Shown here one piece after another: positions 8,097 to 13,634 of a stretch of DNA of 19,369 nucleotides; within the stretch, counting starts at the first letter, position 1, and each line of letters begins with the position of its first letter. Source of the DNA: CAWFGW01 sp963815495 (GTDB taxonomy: Bacteria > Bacteroidota > Bacteroidia > Cytophagales > JAAEPT01); assembly GCA_963815495.1 (NCBI GenBank), contig CAWFGW010000018.1, positions 1 through 19,369 on the forward strand. The letters run 5' to 3'. Position numbers and translations under genes: made by a program. Under the pieces are notes generated by a model that did no database searches, was not told the DNA's origin, and worked only from the letters and a program-made list of their open reading frames with translations.

Positions 8097-8424
8097 AATG
8101 ATGAGATTAACCGATGTCGAAATATATTAACTAAGAGTTAAGTTGAAAAGCTTTTTTCGACTTTTTGGTTGTTTTCTTGTCTTTCCCATGAAATAACTTA
8201 TTGATATTTAAACTGTTGTATTCATGTTTCATGACTTTATTTAATGGAACATAAGTCCGCAAGTCCCGTTAGTGATAGCATAGTTTATTAACCCAACGTG
8301 TTTTTATTAAACTATGGCTAGGGGTTAATTAACGTTAAAATAATGTGAAAAACACAACTTTTTGGCTGGGATAACGATCTTTGTGGTAAGAAGTTGATCA
8401 ACAGAAATCACTTGTTAAATATTT
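8097..8424. other. Intergenic region without a recognisable protein gene
   Basis: This is the first part of the 528-base gap between the divergent permease and response regulator genes. It is AT-rich, with several short TTAA-containing stretches including the palindrome gttaattaac near 8324-8333. It should hold the permease promoter; a near-consensus -7 element, TATATTTC on the minus strand at 8119-8126, lacks a matching -33 TTG. I see no open frame with coding character on either strand. Confidence 0.4.
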
Positions 8425-8561
8425 GACCAGTAAAGATTGGTCTAGCAAGTAATTAGATCATTTAAAATAGGATTTAAGAATCACGACTGAGTGATTCTCT
8501 TCATACAGTTAGTAGTTTATTTGTTTAGTAACCCGAGGAGTAGTTAACCTCGGGTTTTTTT
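8425..8561 (+). ncRNA. Candidate small RNA with three hairpins ending in an intrinsic terminator
   Basis: A strong plus-strand terminator at 8530-8561 has no plus-strand gene before it, since the upstream gene is on the minus strand, so something short must be transcribed rightwards. Two more hairpins precede it: gaccag/ttggtc (8425-8442, one G-U pair) and a perfect agaatcac/gtgattct stem (8477-8498, loop gactga). A weak promoter-like pair lies just upstream: TTG at 8394-8396, 21 bases, then aatatttg at 8418-8425, one mismatch from TAnnTTTG. That predicts a start near 8430 and an RNA of about 130 bases. The terminator could instead belong to a long leader or serve as an attenuator of the response regulator gene at 8625. 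Confidence 0.4.
8530..8561 (+). terminator. Rho-independent terminator
   Basis: A perfect 9-bp stem aacccgagg (8530-8538) / cctcgggtt (8548-8556) with a 9-base loop is followed by a run of seven T's. The T-run exists only on the plus strand, so it acts rightwards. Confidence 0.85.
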
Positions 8562-8624
8562 ATGCCAAAGCATGAGATTATAATTTCGATCTGCAACCTA
8601 AATTTCATTTCGTAAATTAGAACC

Positions 8625-9980
8625 ATGAATGAAGCTTCGTTTACCATTTTCGTAGTGGAGGATGACGAATGGTACAGAAAACTCTTGGTTTACACATTAG
8701 AGCTGAACCCCGATTATAAGGTGATGTCTTTTGAGGACGGTAAGTCTTTGCAAGCCGCTTTGAAGGAAAAGCCAAACGTAATTACGCTCGACTATCGTCT
8801 ACCAGATACCAATGGAGAGGAGTTGCTCAAGAAAATTAAAGAGTTTGACCCAGACATTAAGGTGATTATTATTTCGGAACAAAGCGAAATTGATACAGCT
8901 GTAGAGTTGTTGAAAAACGGAGCGTACGATTACATCACCAAAACCAAGGACATTAAAGACCGCCTTCATAATGTAATCAAACATATTCGCGAACACTCAT
9001 CATTGCGTGAGCGTATAGAGGTGCTTCAATCAGAGGTAGAAAAAAAGTATGATTTCCAGAGTTCCATTATTGGCCAAAGTGACCCGCTAAAAAAAGTATT
9101 TGGTTTAATTAAAAAGGCAACAATTACCAATATCTCAGTAATTATCAATGGTGAAACGGGTACGGGCAAGGAGCTTGTTGCCAAAGCGGTACATTACAAT
9201 TCCGACAAAAAGGAAAGCCCTTTTGTGGCGGTAAATATGAGTGCAATTCCGAAAGAACTTGCCGAAAGTGAACTGTTCGGGCATGAAAAAGGCTCTTTTA
9301 CAGGTGCAGCCAATCGGCACATTGGTAAGTTTGAACAAGCCAACGGAGGCACCTTGTTTTTAGACGAAATGGGTGAAATGGATAAAACCCTTCAGGCAAA
9401 AATTTTAAGGGCACTGCAAGAAAAAGAGATTACCCGTGTAGGCGGAAAAGAGGTAGTGAAAATCAATTGTAGAATCGTAGCGGCCACTCACCGCGATTTG
9501 TTGGAAGAGGTAAAAGCAGGAAACTTCAGAGAAGATTTATATTATCGTCTGTTTGGTTTGACAATTAATTTGCCGCCTTTGAGAGAACGCGGTAAAGACG
9601 TGATCGTACTGGCCAAGCACTTTATTGAAGCTTTCTGCAACGAGAATAGTTTGCCAAAAAAATCACTTTCGTCTGATGCATCTAAAAAACTATTAGGCTA
9701 TAGTTACCCTGGCAATATTAGAGAACTCAAATCTGTAGTGGAGCTTGCCGTGGTAATGGCAGAGGACTCCACCATTTTGCCCGAGGATATTTCTTTTGGA
9801 ACCAAAGATGTAATTGCAGAAATGTCTGGGGAAGAAATGAGCCTGAAAGAATACAACCAACGTATTGTTCAGCTTTACATTAAAAATTACGATAACGACA
9901 TTAAGCTGGTGGCTCAAAAACTAGACATCGGTCAGTCTACCATTTATAGAATGCTCAAAGAAATAGACGAACCAACCTAA
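8625..9980 (+). CDS. Sigma-54-dependent response regulator (REC-AAA+-Fis HTH)
   Basis: The protein has 451 residues with the NtrC layout. The receiver domain (~6-122) has acidic residues E12/D13/D14, phospho-acceptor D56 (ITLDYRLPD) and K106. The AAA+ domain (~148-385) has Walker A GETGTGKE (176-183), the sigma-54 contact loop as GSFTGA (223-228, a common variant of GAFTGA), Walker B GGTLFLDEMGEM (241-252), arginine-finger region FREDLYYRL (301-309) and sensor II YPGNIREL (361-368). The C-terminus (~422-446, DIKLVAQKLDIGQSTIYRMLK) is a Fis-type HTH. It activates sigma-54 promoters after phosphorylation. No kinase is adjacent. The soluble hybrid kinase 3 kb away, ending in an Hpt domain, is a possible phosphodonor (inference only). 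A terminator follows at 10011. Confidence 0.96.
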   Translation: MNEASFTIFVVEDDEWYRKLLVYTLELNPDYKVMSFEDGKSLQAALKEKPNVITLDYRLPDTNGEELLKKIKEFDPDIKVIIISEQSEIDTAVELLKNGAYDYITKTKDIKDRLHNVIKHIREHSSLRERIEVLQSEVEKKYDFQSSIIGQSDPLKKVFGLIKKATITNISVIINGETGTGKELVAKAVHYNSDKKESPFVAVNMSAIPKELAESELFGHEKGSFTGAANRHIGKFEQANGGTLFLDEMGEMDKTLQAKILRALQEKEITRVGGKEVVKINCRIVAATHRDLLEEVKAGNFREDLYYRLFGLTINLPPLRERGKDVIVLAKHFIEAFCNENSLPKKSLSSDASKKLLGYSYPGNIRELKSVVELAVVMAEDSTILPEDISFGTKDVIAEMSGEEMSLKEYNQRIVQLYIKNYDNDIKLVAQKLDIGQSTIYRMLKEIDEPT

Positions 9981-10010
9981 AATTTCCTCCAAACCTTATT
10001 CATTTTGACA

Positions 10011-10041
10011 AAAACGCTCTCAATTGTAGAGCGTTTTTTAT
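10011..10041 (+). terminator. Rho-independent terminator after the response regulator
   Basis: A perfect 10-bp stem aaaacgctct (10011-10020) / agagcgtttt (10028-10037) with loop caattgt is followed by T's. It is 30 bases after the stop codon. Confidence 0.88.
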
Positions 10042-10163
10042 TTGGCGCCTTCTCAAATGTCTGTTATTCAGCCGGTTGTGTTTATTCTCGGTATTGGTCT
10101 CGTTTTGGCATAATACCAACCACAAAGATTTAAATAGAGTAATCACACATTAAATAAGTAGCC

Positions 10164-11087
10164 ATGAAGATTAAAAATTCAAAACCAAGCAAAGTGCTTT
10201 TAGCATTAGCAGCGTTCGCCACTGTAGGCCTAACGTCTTGCAGTAATGGCGAAAAACAAAAAGTAATTGATCAACAAACGGTCTCGATTCAACAAATGGA
10301 AAACGAGATTGCTTCAAGAGACTCTGCCTTTAACGAAGTATTAAGTATGCTGAATAAGGTTGAAGACCAAGTAGCAACCATAGTGGAAAAAGAGAACTTG
10401 GTGGCCAATGCCCAAACGGGGGATAATGGTACCAACAAAGACAAACTTCTTAAAGAATTGGCTTTAATTGACAATCTGGTAGCCCAGTCGAACGAGACGA
10501 TTGCACAATTGAAAGGTGCTGTCAGAAATTCGGACTTGAAGCTTACAGGTTTTCAGAAAAGACTAGAACAACTGACAGAAGATTTGGAACAAAGAAGTAC
10601 TGTAATCGCAGACCTTAGGGCTGAAGTCCTTCAGAAAGATCAACAAATCGATATGATTGCCGGAAGGTACGATTCACTTCAAATAATGTCTGCCAGTCAG
10701 GTAAGAACCATTACTGACAAAGAGCAGGAGATTGAACTTTTAACTTCTGTCAATGACGATTTAAACACTGTGCACTATGCAGTAGGTAGCTTTAAAGACT
10801 TGAAAGAAAGAGGTTTAGTATCTAAAGAAGGCGGTTTCTTATGGTTCGGAAGAACGATTGATTTAAACGAGTCCGCCTTAACAGACGAATACATTGAAAC
10901 CGATATTCGTGATTTCTCGAAACTACCGTTAGAAGCAGATAAAGTTGAATTAGTAACAGAACACCCAGCCGATTCTTATATGATTGTGCAGGATGAAAAC
11001 GAAGAGAATATCAAATACTTACAAATCACCGACCCGAAGAAATTCTGGCAAGTATCTAAATACTTGGTGATTTCAACAAAAAGCTAA
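10164..11087 (+). CDS. Coiled-coil lipoprotein (Cbp1-like family, from memory)
   Basis: The protein has 307 residues. A lipoprotein signal peptide ends in lipobox LTSC with Cys26, followed by SNGE. Residues ~33-195 are a long coiled coil (QQTVSIQQMENEIASRD, LKGAVRNSDLKLTGFQKRLEQL, VIADLRAEVLQKDQQIDMI). The C-terminal ~110 residues form a conserved-looking domain: TVHYAVGSFKDLKERGLVSK, GGFLWFGRTIDLNE, then LVTEHPADSYMI and the ending ITDPKKFWQVSKYLVI. I recall this C-terminal pattern from many Bacteroidetes proteins, some automatically labelled as Cbp1-family collagen-binding adhesins; that label should not be taken as function. It probably sits on a membrane facing the periplasm. It appears to be monocistronic, with terminators before (10011) and after (11119). 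Confidence 0.8.
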   Translation: MKIKNSKPSKVLLALAAFATVGLTSCSNGEKQKVIDQQTVSIQQMENEIASRDSAFNEVLSMLNKVEDQVATIVEKENLVANAQTGDNGTNKDKLLKELALIDNLVAQSNETIAQLKGAVRNSDLKLTGFQKRLEQLTEDLEQRSTVIADLRAEVLQKDQQIDMIAGRYDSLQIMSASQVRTITDKEQEIELLTSVNDDLNTVHYAVGSFKDLKERGLVSKEGGFLWFGRTIDLNESALTDEYIETDIRDFSKLPLEADKVELVTEHPADSYMIVQDENEENIKYLQITDPKKFWQVSKYLVISTKS

Positions 11088-11118
11088 TGCCCTCCTCAAC
11101 TGAGCATAGCCAACAACA

Positions 11119-11148
11119 AAGTGGACTCTGAATAAGAGTCCGCTTTTA
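11119..11148 (+). terminator. Rho-independent terminator after the lipoprotein gene
   Basis: An 11-bp stem with one G-U pair, aagtggactct (11119-11129) / agagtccgctt (11135-11145), with loop gaata is followed by a short T-run. It lies 31 bases after the lipoprotein stop. Confidence 0.75.
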
Positions 11149-11225
11149 AGAAACTTAAAGAAATTCAGTATTGACGGCTTATATCGGCTTTCATTTTTGA
11201 TGGTTCTTTGAAAGTCATATATGTT

Positions 11226-11257
11226 GAACGGGATCATAAGGATCCCGTTCTTTTTTT
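11226..11257 (+). terminator. Strong Rho-independent terminator before the methyltransferase gene
   Basis: A perfect 10-bp stem gaacgggatc (11226-11235) / gatcccgttc (11241-11250), loop ataag, is followed by seven T's. It is the second terminator between the lipoprotein and methyltransferase genes, about 80 bases after the first. It is either a backup, the end of a tiny transcript, or a leader hairpin of the next gene. Confidence 0.85.
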
Positions 11258-11282
11258 ATGCCTATAATTTCTAATTTTGAGC

Positions 11283-11816
11283 ATGCGCAAACTCAAAAAT
11301 GATGAACTCGATCGGCTTACGATTGACGAGTTTAAGAATACTGAAAAGCTGCCACTCGTACTTGTGCTCGATAATGTACGGAGCATGAACAATGTAGGCT
11401 CTGCTTTTCGTACCTCTGATGCATTTGCGCTAGAGAAGATTTACCTCTGCGGAATTACCGCACAACCTCCTCATAGAGAAATCAATAAAACAGCCTTAGG
11501 GGCTACGGAGTCTGTAGCCTGGGAACATACAGAAGACACGGTAACACTCTGCAAAAAACTACAGCAAAACGGTTATAAAGTACTGGCGGTAGAACAAGCG
11601 GAAGGAAGTATTTCTTTAGAAAAATTTACAACAAAAGAGGGAGAAAAATATGCCTTAATATTTGGAAACGAGGTTTTTGGCGTAGACCAAGGCGTTGTTG
11701 ACGCGGCAGATGGCTGCCTTGAAATACCCCAGTTTGGCACCAAGCATTCCTTAAACATTTCGGTAAGCATAGGAGTAGTGCTATGGGATTTAACCAGTAA
11801 AATAAAATTTAGGTAA
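11283..11816 (+). CDS. TrmH/SpoU-family RNA 2'-O-methyltransferase
   Basis: The protein has 177 residues, the length of the short SpoU proteins without an extra RNA-binding domain. SPOUT motif 1 is VLDNVRSMNNVGSAFRTSDAF (its Asn and Arg bind the target ribose region). Motif 2 is YALIFGNEVFGVDQGVVDAADG, and motif 3 is LEIPQFGTKHSLNISVSIGV, which forms the trefoil-knot S-adenosylmethionine pocket. It methylates a ribose in tRNA or rRNA; the target base cannot be assigned. The ATG at 11283 (MRKLKNDELDRL) is preferred to the TTG at 11277 because Bacteroidetes homologues typically start with MRKL, as I recall. A strong terminator lies directly upstream, so it must have its own promoter in the ~30 bases between. 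Confidence 0.9.
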   Translation: MRKLKNDELDRLTIDEFKNTEKLPLVLVLDNVRSMNNVGSAFRTSDAFALEKIYLCGITAQPPHREINKTALGATESVAWEHTEDTVTLCKKLQQNGYKVLAVEQAEGSISLEKFTTKEGEKYALIFGNEVFGVDQGVVDAADGCLEIPQFGTKHSLNISVSIGVVLWDLTSKIKFR

Positions 11817-11858
11817 GCCATTTTTAGCTAAATTCACCAAGGCATAAAACCATATCAT

Positions 11859-12308
11859 ATGAAGCAAATTAGTAACAGTGGAAAAGTAAATCGGTACAAA
11901 TTTCTGATCTACTTCTATTTACTTTTTGTCGTTTTCATTTTTGTATACAAGTACATTATCCGACCAGAAGTTAGCACACTCATTTTGCTGTTGGCGCTTG
12001 CTCCAATTTTTGGATTCTTATCTAGCCTAGTCAATTGGCCCATTTATATGACCGTGATTGAAACCGAGGATGGTGTGGTAATTAGTACAAAGAAGTTATT
12101 CTCCAAGAAAGAAAACTCAATGGTTGTGAATAAATACAACTTTGATAGCTACTACGAAACAGACCATTTGCACATTGGGCTTAACCTACTAGACAAAAAT
12201 GACCAGCTTCAAAAACATAAATTAAGAATCAGTTGGCTTAGACTAAAAGACTTGCGCGCTTTAGAAGAAAAGCTTCGAGAAATCAATCCATATGCGCCAG
12301 TGAAATAG
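11859..12308 (+). CDS. Small membrane protein of unknown function
   Basis: The protein has 149 residues. Two hydrophobic segments, about 13-34 (YKFLIYFYLLFVVFIFVYKYII) split by only a few residues from 39-64 (STLILLLALAPIFGFLSSLV), form a helical hairpin. A soluble C-terminal part (~65-149) follows, with alternating beta-like stretches (VIETEDGVVISTKKLF, DHLHIGLNLLDKNDQL, KLRISWLRLKDLRALEEKL). The layout, two helices followed by a small beta-rich domain, resembles bacterial PH-like membrane proteins, but I see no diagnostic motif and do not name a family. It follows the methyltransferase gene by 42 bases without a visible terminator, so the two may be co-transcribed. Confidence 0.65.
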   Translation: MKQISNSGKVNRYKFLIYFYLLFVVFIFVYKYIIRPEVSTLILLLALAPIFGFLSSLVNWPIYMTVIETEDGVVISTKKLFSKKENSMVVNKYNFDSYYETDHLHIGLNLLDKNDQLQKHKLRISWLRLKDLRALEEKLREINPYAPVK

Positions 12309-12357
12309 GTGAATATACCTTGTTGTCCAGAAATAAATATTTTTTTATTGAAAGGCA

Positions 12358-12387
12358 TTGCATATTTAAAGCCCTTCGTTAAATTTG
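12358..12387 (+). promoter_or_regulatory. Bacteroidetes-type promoter of the tRNA-Gly unit
   Basis: TTG at 12358-12360, a 19-base spacer, then an exact TAAATTTG at 12380-12387 fit the Bacteroidetes sigma-factor consensus (TTG, 19-21 bases, TAnnTTTG). Transcription should start near 12394, 40 bases before the tRNA. Confidence 0.75.
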
Positions 12388-12433
12388 CACTCCAATTCGC
12401 TACAAGAGCGGAAAAACAAGTACTGAATAATAA

Positions 12434-12506
<73 letters not shown>

Positions 12507-12536
12507 CATAAAATGGAAGACGTTCTATCTTTTATT

Positions 12537-12614
12537 AGTGAGTAGACTAAAATCGCAGCTTGCCAAGGTTTGGTTGCGGTTCGTCCCGAAGCTTCGGGAC
12601 AGTCTCCCGCTCAT
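12537..12614 (+). pseudogene. Degenerate tRNA-Gly copy with a palindromic insertion in the T arm
   Basis: The block cttgccaaggt (12559-12569) equals the anticodon loop region of the tRNA-Gly (12464-12474), and gtctcccgctcata (12602-12615) equals its 3' end (12497-12510). The D arm is shortened and has lost its pairing. The T arm is interrupted by an 18-bp perfect palindrome (12583-12600), giving a net 10 extra bases between the two matching blocks. It cannot fold as a normal tRNA. It lies between the functional tRNA and the shared terminator, so it is probably transcribed. Confidence 0.65.
12583..12600. repeat. 18-bp perfect palindrome inside the decayed tRNA copy
   Basis: gtcccgaagcttcgggac is its own reverse complement. 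It sits where the T loop of the tRNA-Gly copy should be. It may be an insertion of a small palindromic repeat family; that needs a genome-wide count. Confidence 0.6.
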
Positions 12615-12623
12615 AATATTAAG

Positions 12624-12649
12624 AAGCGTGATCACGATCGCGCTTTTTT
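12624..12649 (+). terminator. Rho-independent terminator of the tRNA-Gly unit
   Basis: A 9-bp stem with one wobble pair, aagcgtgat (12624-12632) / atcgcgctt (12637-12645), with loop cacg is followed by a run of T's. Confidence 0.75.
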
Positions 12650-12687
12650 ACTTTAGAGCCAATAGGTTTTGAAGACTACCAAAAAAC

Positions 12688-12718
12688 TTGACTATCTGAT
12701 AGTCGATGTCTTCCTTTG
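12688..12718 (+). promoter_or_regulatory. Probable promoter of tRNA-Leu
   Basis: TTG at 12688-12690, 20 bases, then TTCCTTTG at 12711-12718, one mismatch from TAnnTTTG. Transcription would begin around 12725, just before the tRNA at 12740. A small 7-bp inverted repeat (gactatc/gatagtc) lies within the spacer. Confidence 0.4.
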
Positions 12719-12739
12719 CTAAAAGCTATGGAAGACTAA

Positions 12740-12823
12740 GCCGGAGTGGTGGAACTGGTAGACACGCAAGACTTAAAATCTTGTGCTCTTCTGAGTGTGC
12801 GGGTTCAAGTCCCGCCTCTGGTA
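12740..12823 (+). tRNA. tRNA-Leu (anticodon UAA); probable integration site
   Basis: An 84-base class II tRNA. Acceptor GCCGGAG pairs with CTCTGGT through two G-T pairs. The anticodon stem CAAGA/TCTTG has loop CTTAAAA (anticodon TAA), the long variable arm is around TGCTCTTCTGAGTG, and the T arm is GCGGG-TTCAAGT-CCCGC. The discriminator is A12823, and no CCA is encoded. The genes directly downstream are element-like (excisionase, coupling ATPase), so the 3' half of this tRNA is the likely attachment site. A terminator follows at 12829. Confidence 0.93.
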
Positions 12824-12828
12824 CGTTT

Positions 12829-12853
12829 AAAGCCCCTTTTTAGGGGCTTTTTT
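12829..12853 (+). terminator. Rho-independent terminator after tRNA-Leu
   Basis: A perfect 9-bp stem aaagcccct (12829-12837) / aggggcttt (12842-12850) with loop TTTT and a T-run, starting 5 bases after the tRNA. Confidence 0.85.
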
Positions 12854-12869
12854 CGTTTCTGGGATTCTG

Positions 12870-12889
12870 GGTACAACATAGGTACAACA
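12870..12889 (+). repeat. Tandem ggtacaaca repeats next to the tRNA 3' end
   Basis: Two copies of ggtacaaca start at 12870 and 12881, 11 bases apart, close to one helical turn. The tRNA itself ends in a related tctggtac. Paired short direct repeats beside a tRNA attachment site are typical of integrase or excisionase arm sites; that role is inferred. The rest of 12854-13049 shows no gene. Confidence 0.5.
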
Positions 12890-13049
12890 AAATCACAAAA
12901 AATCTGTTTCGTGCAACGGAAGAAAGTAACTAAGGAAATTACCCCAAACTTTCATATCCGAAATAAATGGAATTTCCCAATGTCAAAATTCGTATTTGAA
13001 AATCAAAAGTGTTAGAATTGGTTTTCAACACAATACCAATGGGGGAACT

Positions 13050-13316
13050 ATGGAGGTTATAGTTATAGAAAGTAAAGCCTTTGAGGAGCTACTGAATCAA
13101 TTAGTAGAGAAACTCCAACCAACAGAAAAGGAATTGAACAAATGGATTGATGGCAAAGAAGCCATGGAAATCCTCCACATTACCGCCAAAAGTACCCTTC
13201 AAAAAATGAGGGACAATGGAGAAATCGAATTCTCTAAGATCAATGATCGAACCATACTTTATAACAGGTTCTCGATAGAAGAATTCATAGAGAGTAAGAA
13301 ATCCAAAATTTTTTGA
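13050..13316 (+). CDS. Excisionase-like helix-turn-helix protein
   Basis: The protein has 88 residues. The start MEVIVIESKAFEELLNQL is a pattern I recall from many Bacteroidetes excisionase-type HTH_17 proteins found in mobile elements. The ATG at 13050 is therefore chosen over an in-frame TTG at 12996. Residues ~31-82 hold the MerR-like winged helix: KWIDGKEAMEILHITAKSTLQKMRDNGEIEFSKINDRTILYNRFSIEEFIESKK, here with W32 and the 'G-I-F-K-I-R-F--I-FI' spacing of the wing. It should bind the element ends and direct excision, or regulate transfer genes. The next ORF begins 2 bases after its stop, so the two are co-transcribed. Confidence 0.8.
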   Translation: MEVIVIESKAFEELLNQLVEKLQPTEKELNKWIDGKEAMEILHITAKSTLQKMRDNGEIEFSKINDRTILYNRFSIEEFIESKKSKIF

Positions 13317-13318
13317 CA

Positions 13319-13621
13319 ATGGGTGACAAGGAAAACAAGAACGACAAAGAACAGCTTGAACTATCTGCCCTATATAAAAGGGCTTATAATGATGCCGAGT
13401 TGGTGATCAATCAATTCCCTAATCTCATAGATAAAATGGAACGTCCAAAAGGAGAGCCAAGTGAGTATACGAGAGGGTTCGAGGATAGAATAAGCGAACA
13501 CAGAAAAGTCCAGGAGCTTATAAAGAACAATCCTTATCAGCGCATGAATCAGCGATATGGCATCGAAAGGCAGGCCACCGATAAGCCCAAGGAGAAACCG
13601 AAAGATGATCGTAACAAATAA
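13319..13621 (+). CDS. Small charged protein of the mobile element, function unknown
   Basis: The protein has 100 residues, with no signal or membrane segment and many Lys, Glu and Asp. A central helical region (~20-80: LYKRAYNDAELVINQFPNLI, YTRGFEDRISEHRKVQELI) is flanked by a Lys/Asp-rich start and a Lys/Pro-rich, probably disordered tail (TDKPKEKPKDDRNK). No family is recognised. It starts 2 bases after the excisionase-like gene and ends 13 bases before the coupling-protein gene. A role with the coupling ATPase, as an adaptor or relaxosome component, is suggested by position only. The ATG at 13319 is preferred to a TTG at 13313 that would overlap the upstream stop. Confidence 0.65.
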   Translation: MGDKENKNDKEQLELSALYKRAYNDAELVINQFPNLIDKMERPKGEPSEYTRGFEDRISEHRKVQELIKNNPYQRMNQRYGIERQATDKPKEKPKDDRNK

Positions 13622-13634
13622 CTAGCACACAACC

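Noticed and set aside
8097..8624. Sigma-54 -24/-12 promoter upstream of the permease
   Set aside because: No GG-N10-GC element with acceptable flanks was seen on either strand in this gap.
12746..13015. An 89-codon open frame covering tRNA-Leu and the att-like region
   Set aside because: It is the tRNA and its terminator read as protein (VELVDTQDLKSCALLSVRVQ is the usual artefact), and the rest has no coding character.
12854..13049. Remnant of an integrase gene after the tRNA
   Set aside because: The short open stretch (FVQRKKVTKEITPNFHIRN) has no tyrosine-recombinase motif and no supporting start; the catalytic R-H-R-Y region is absent.
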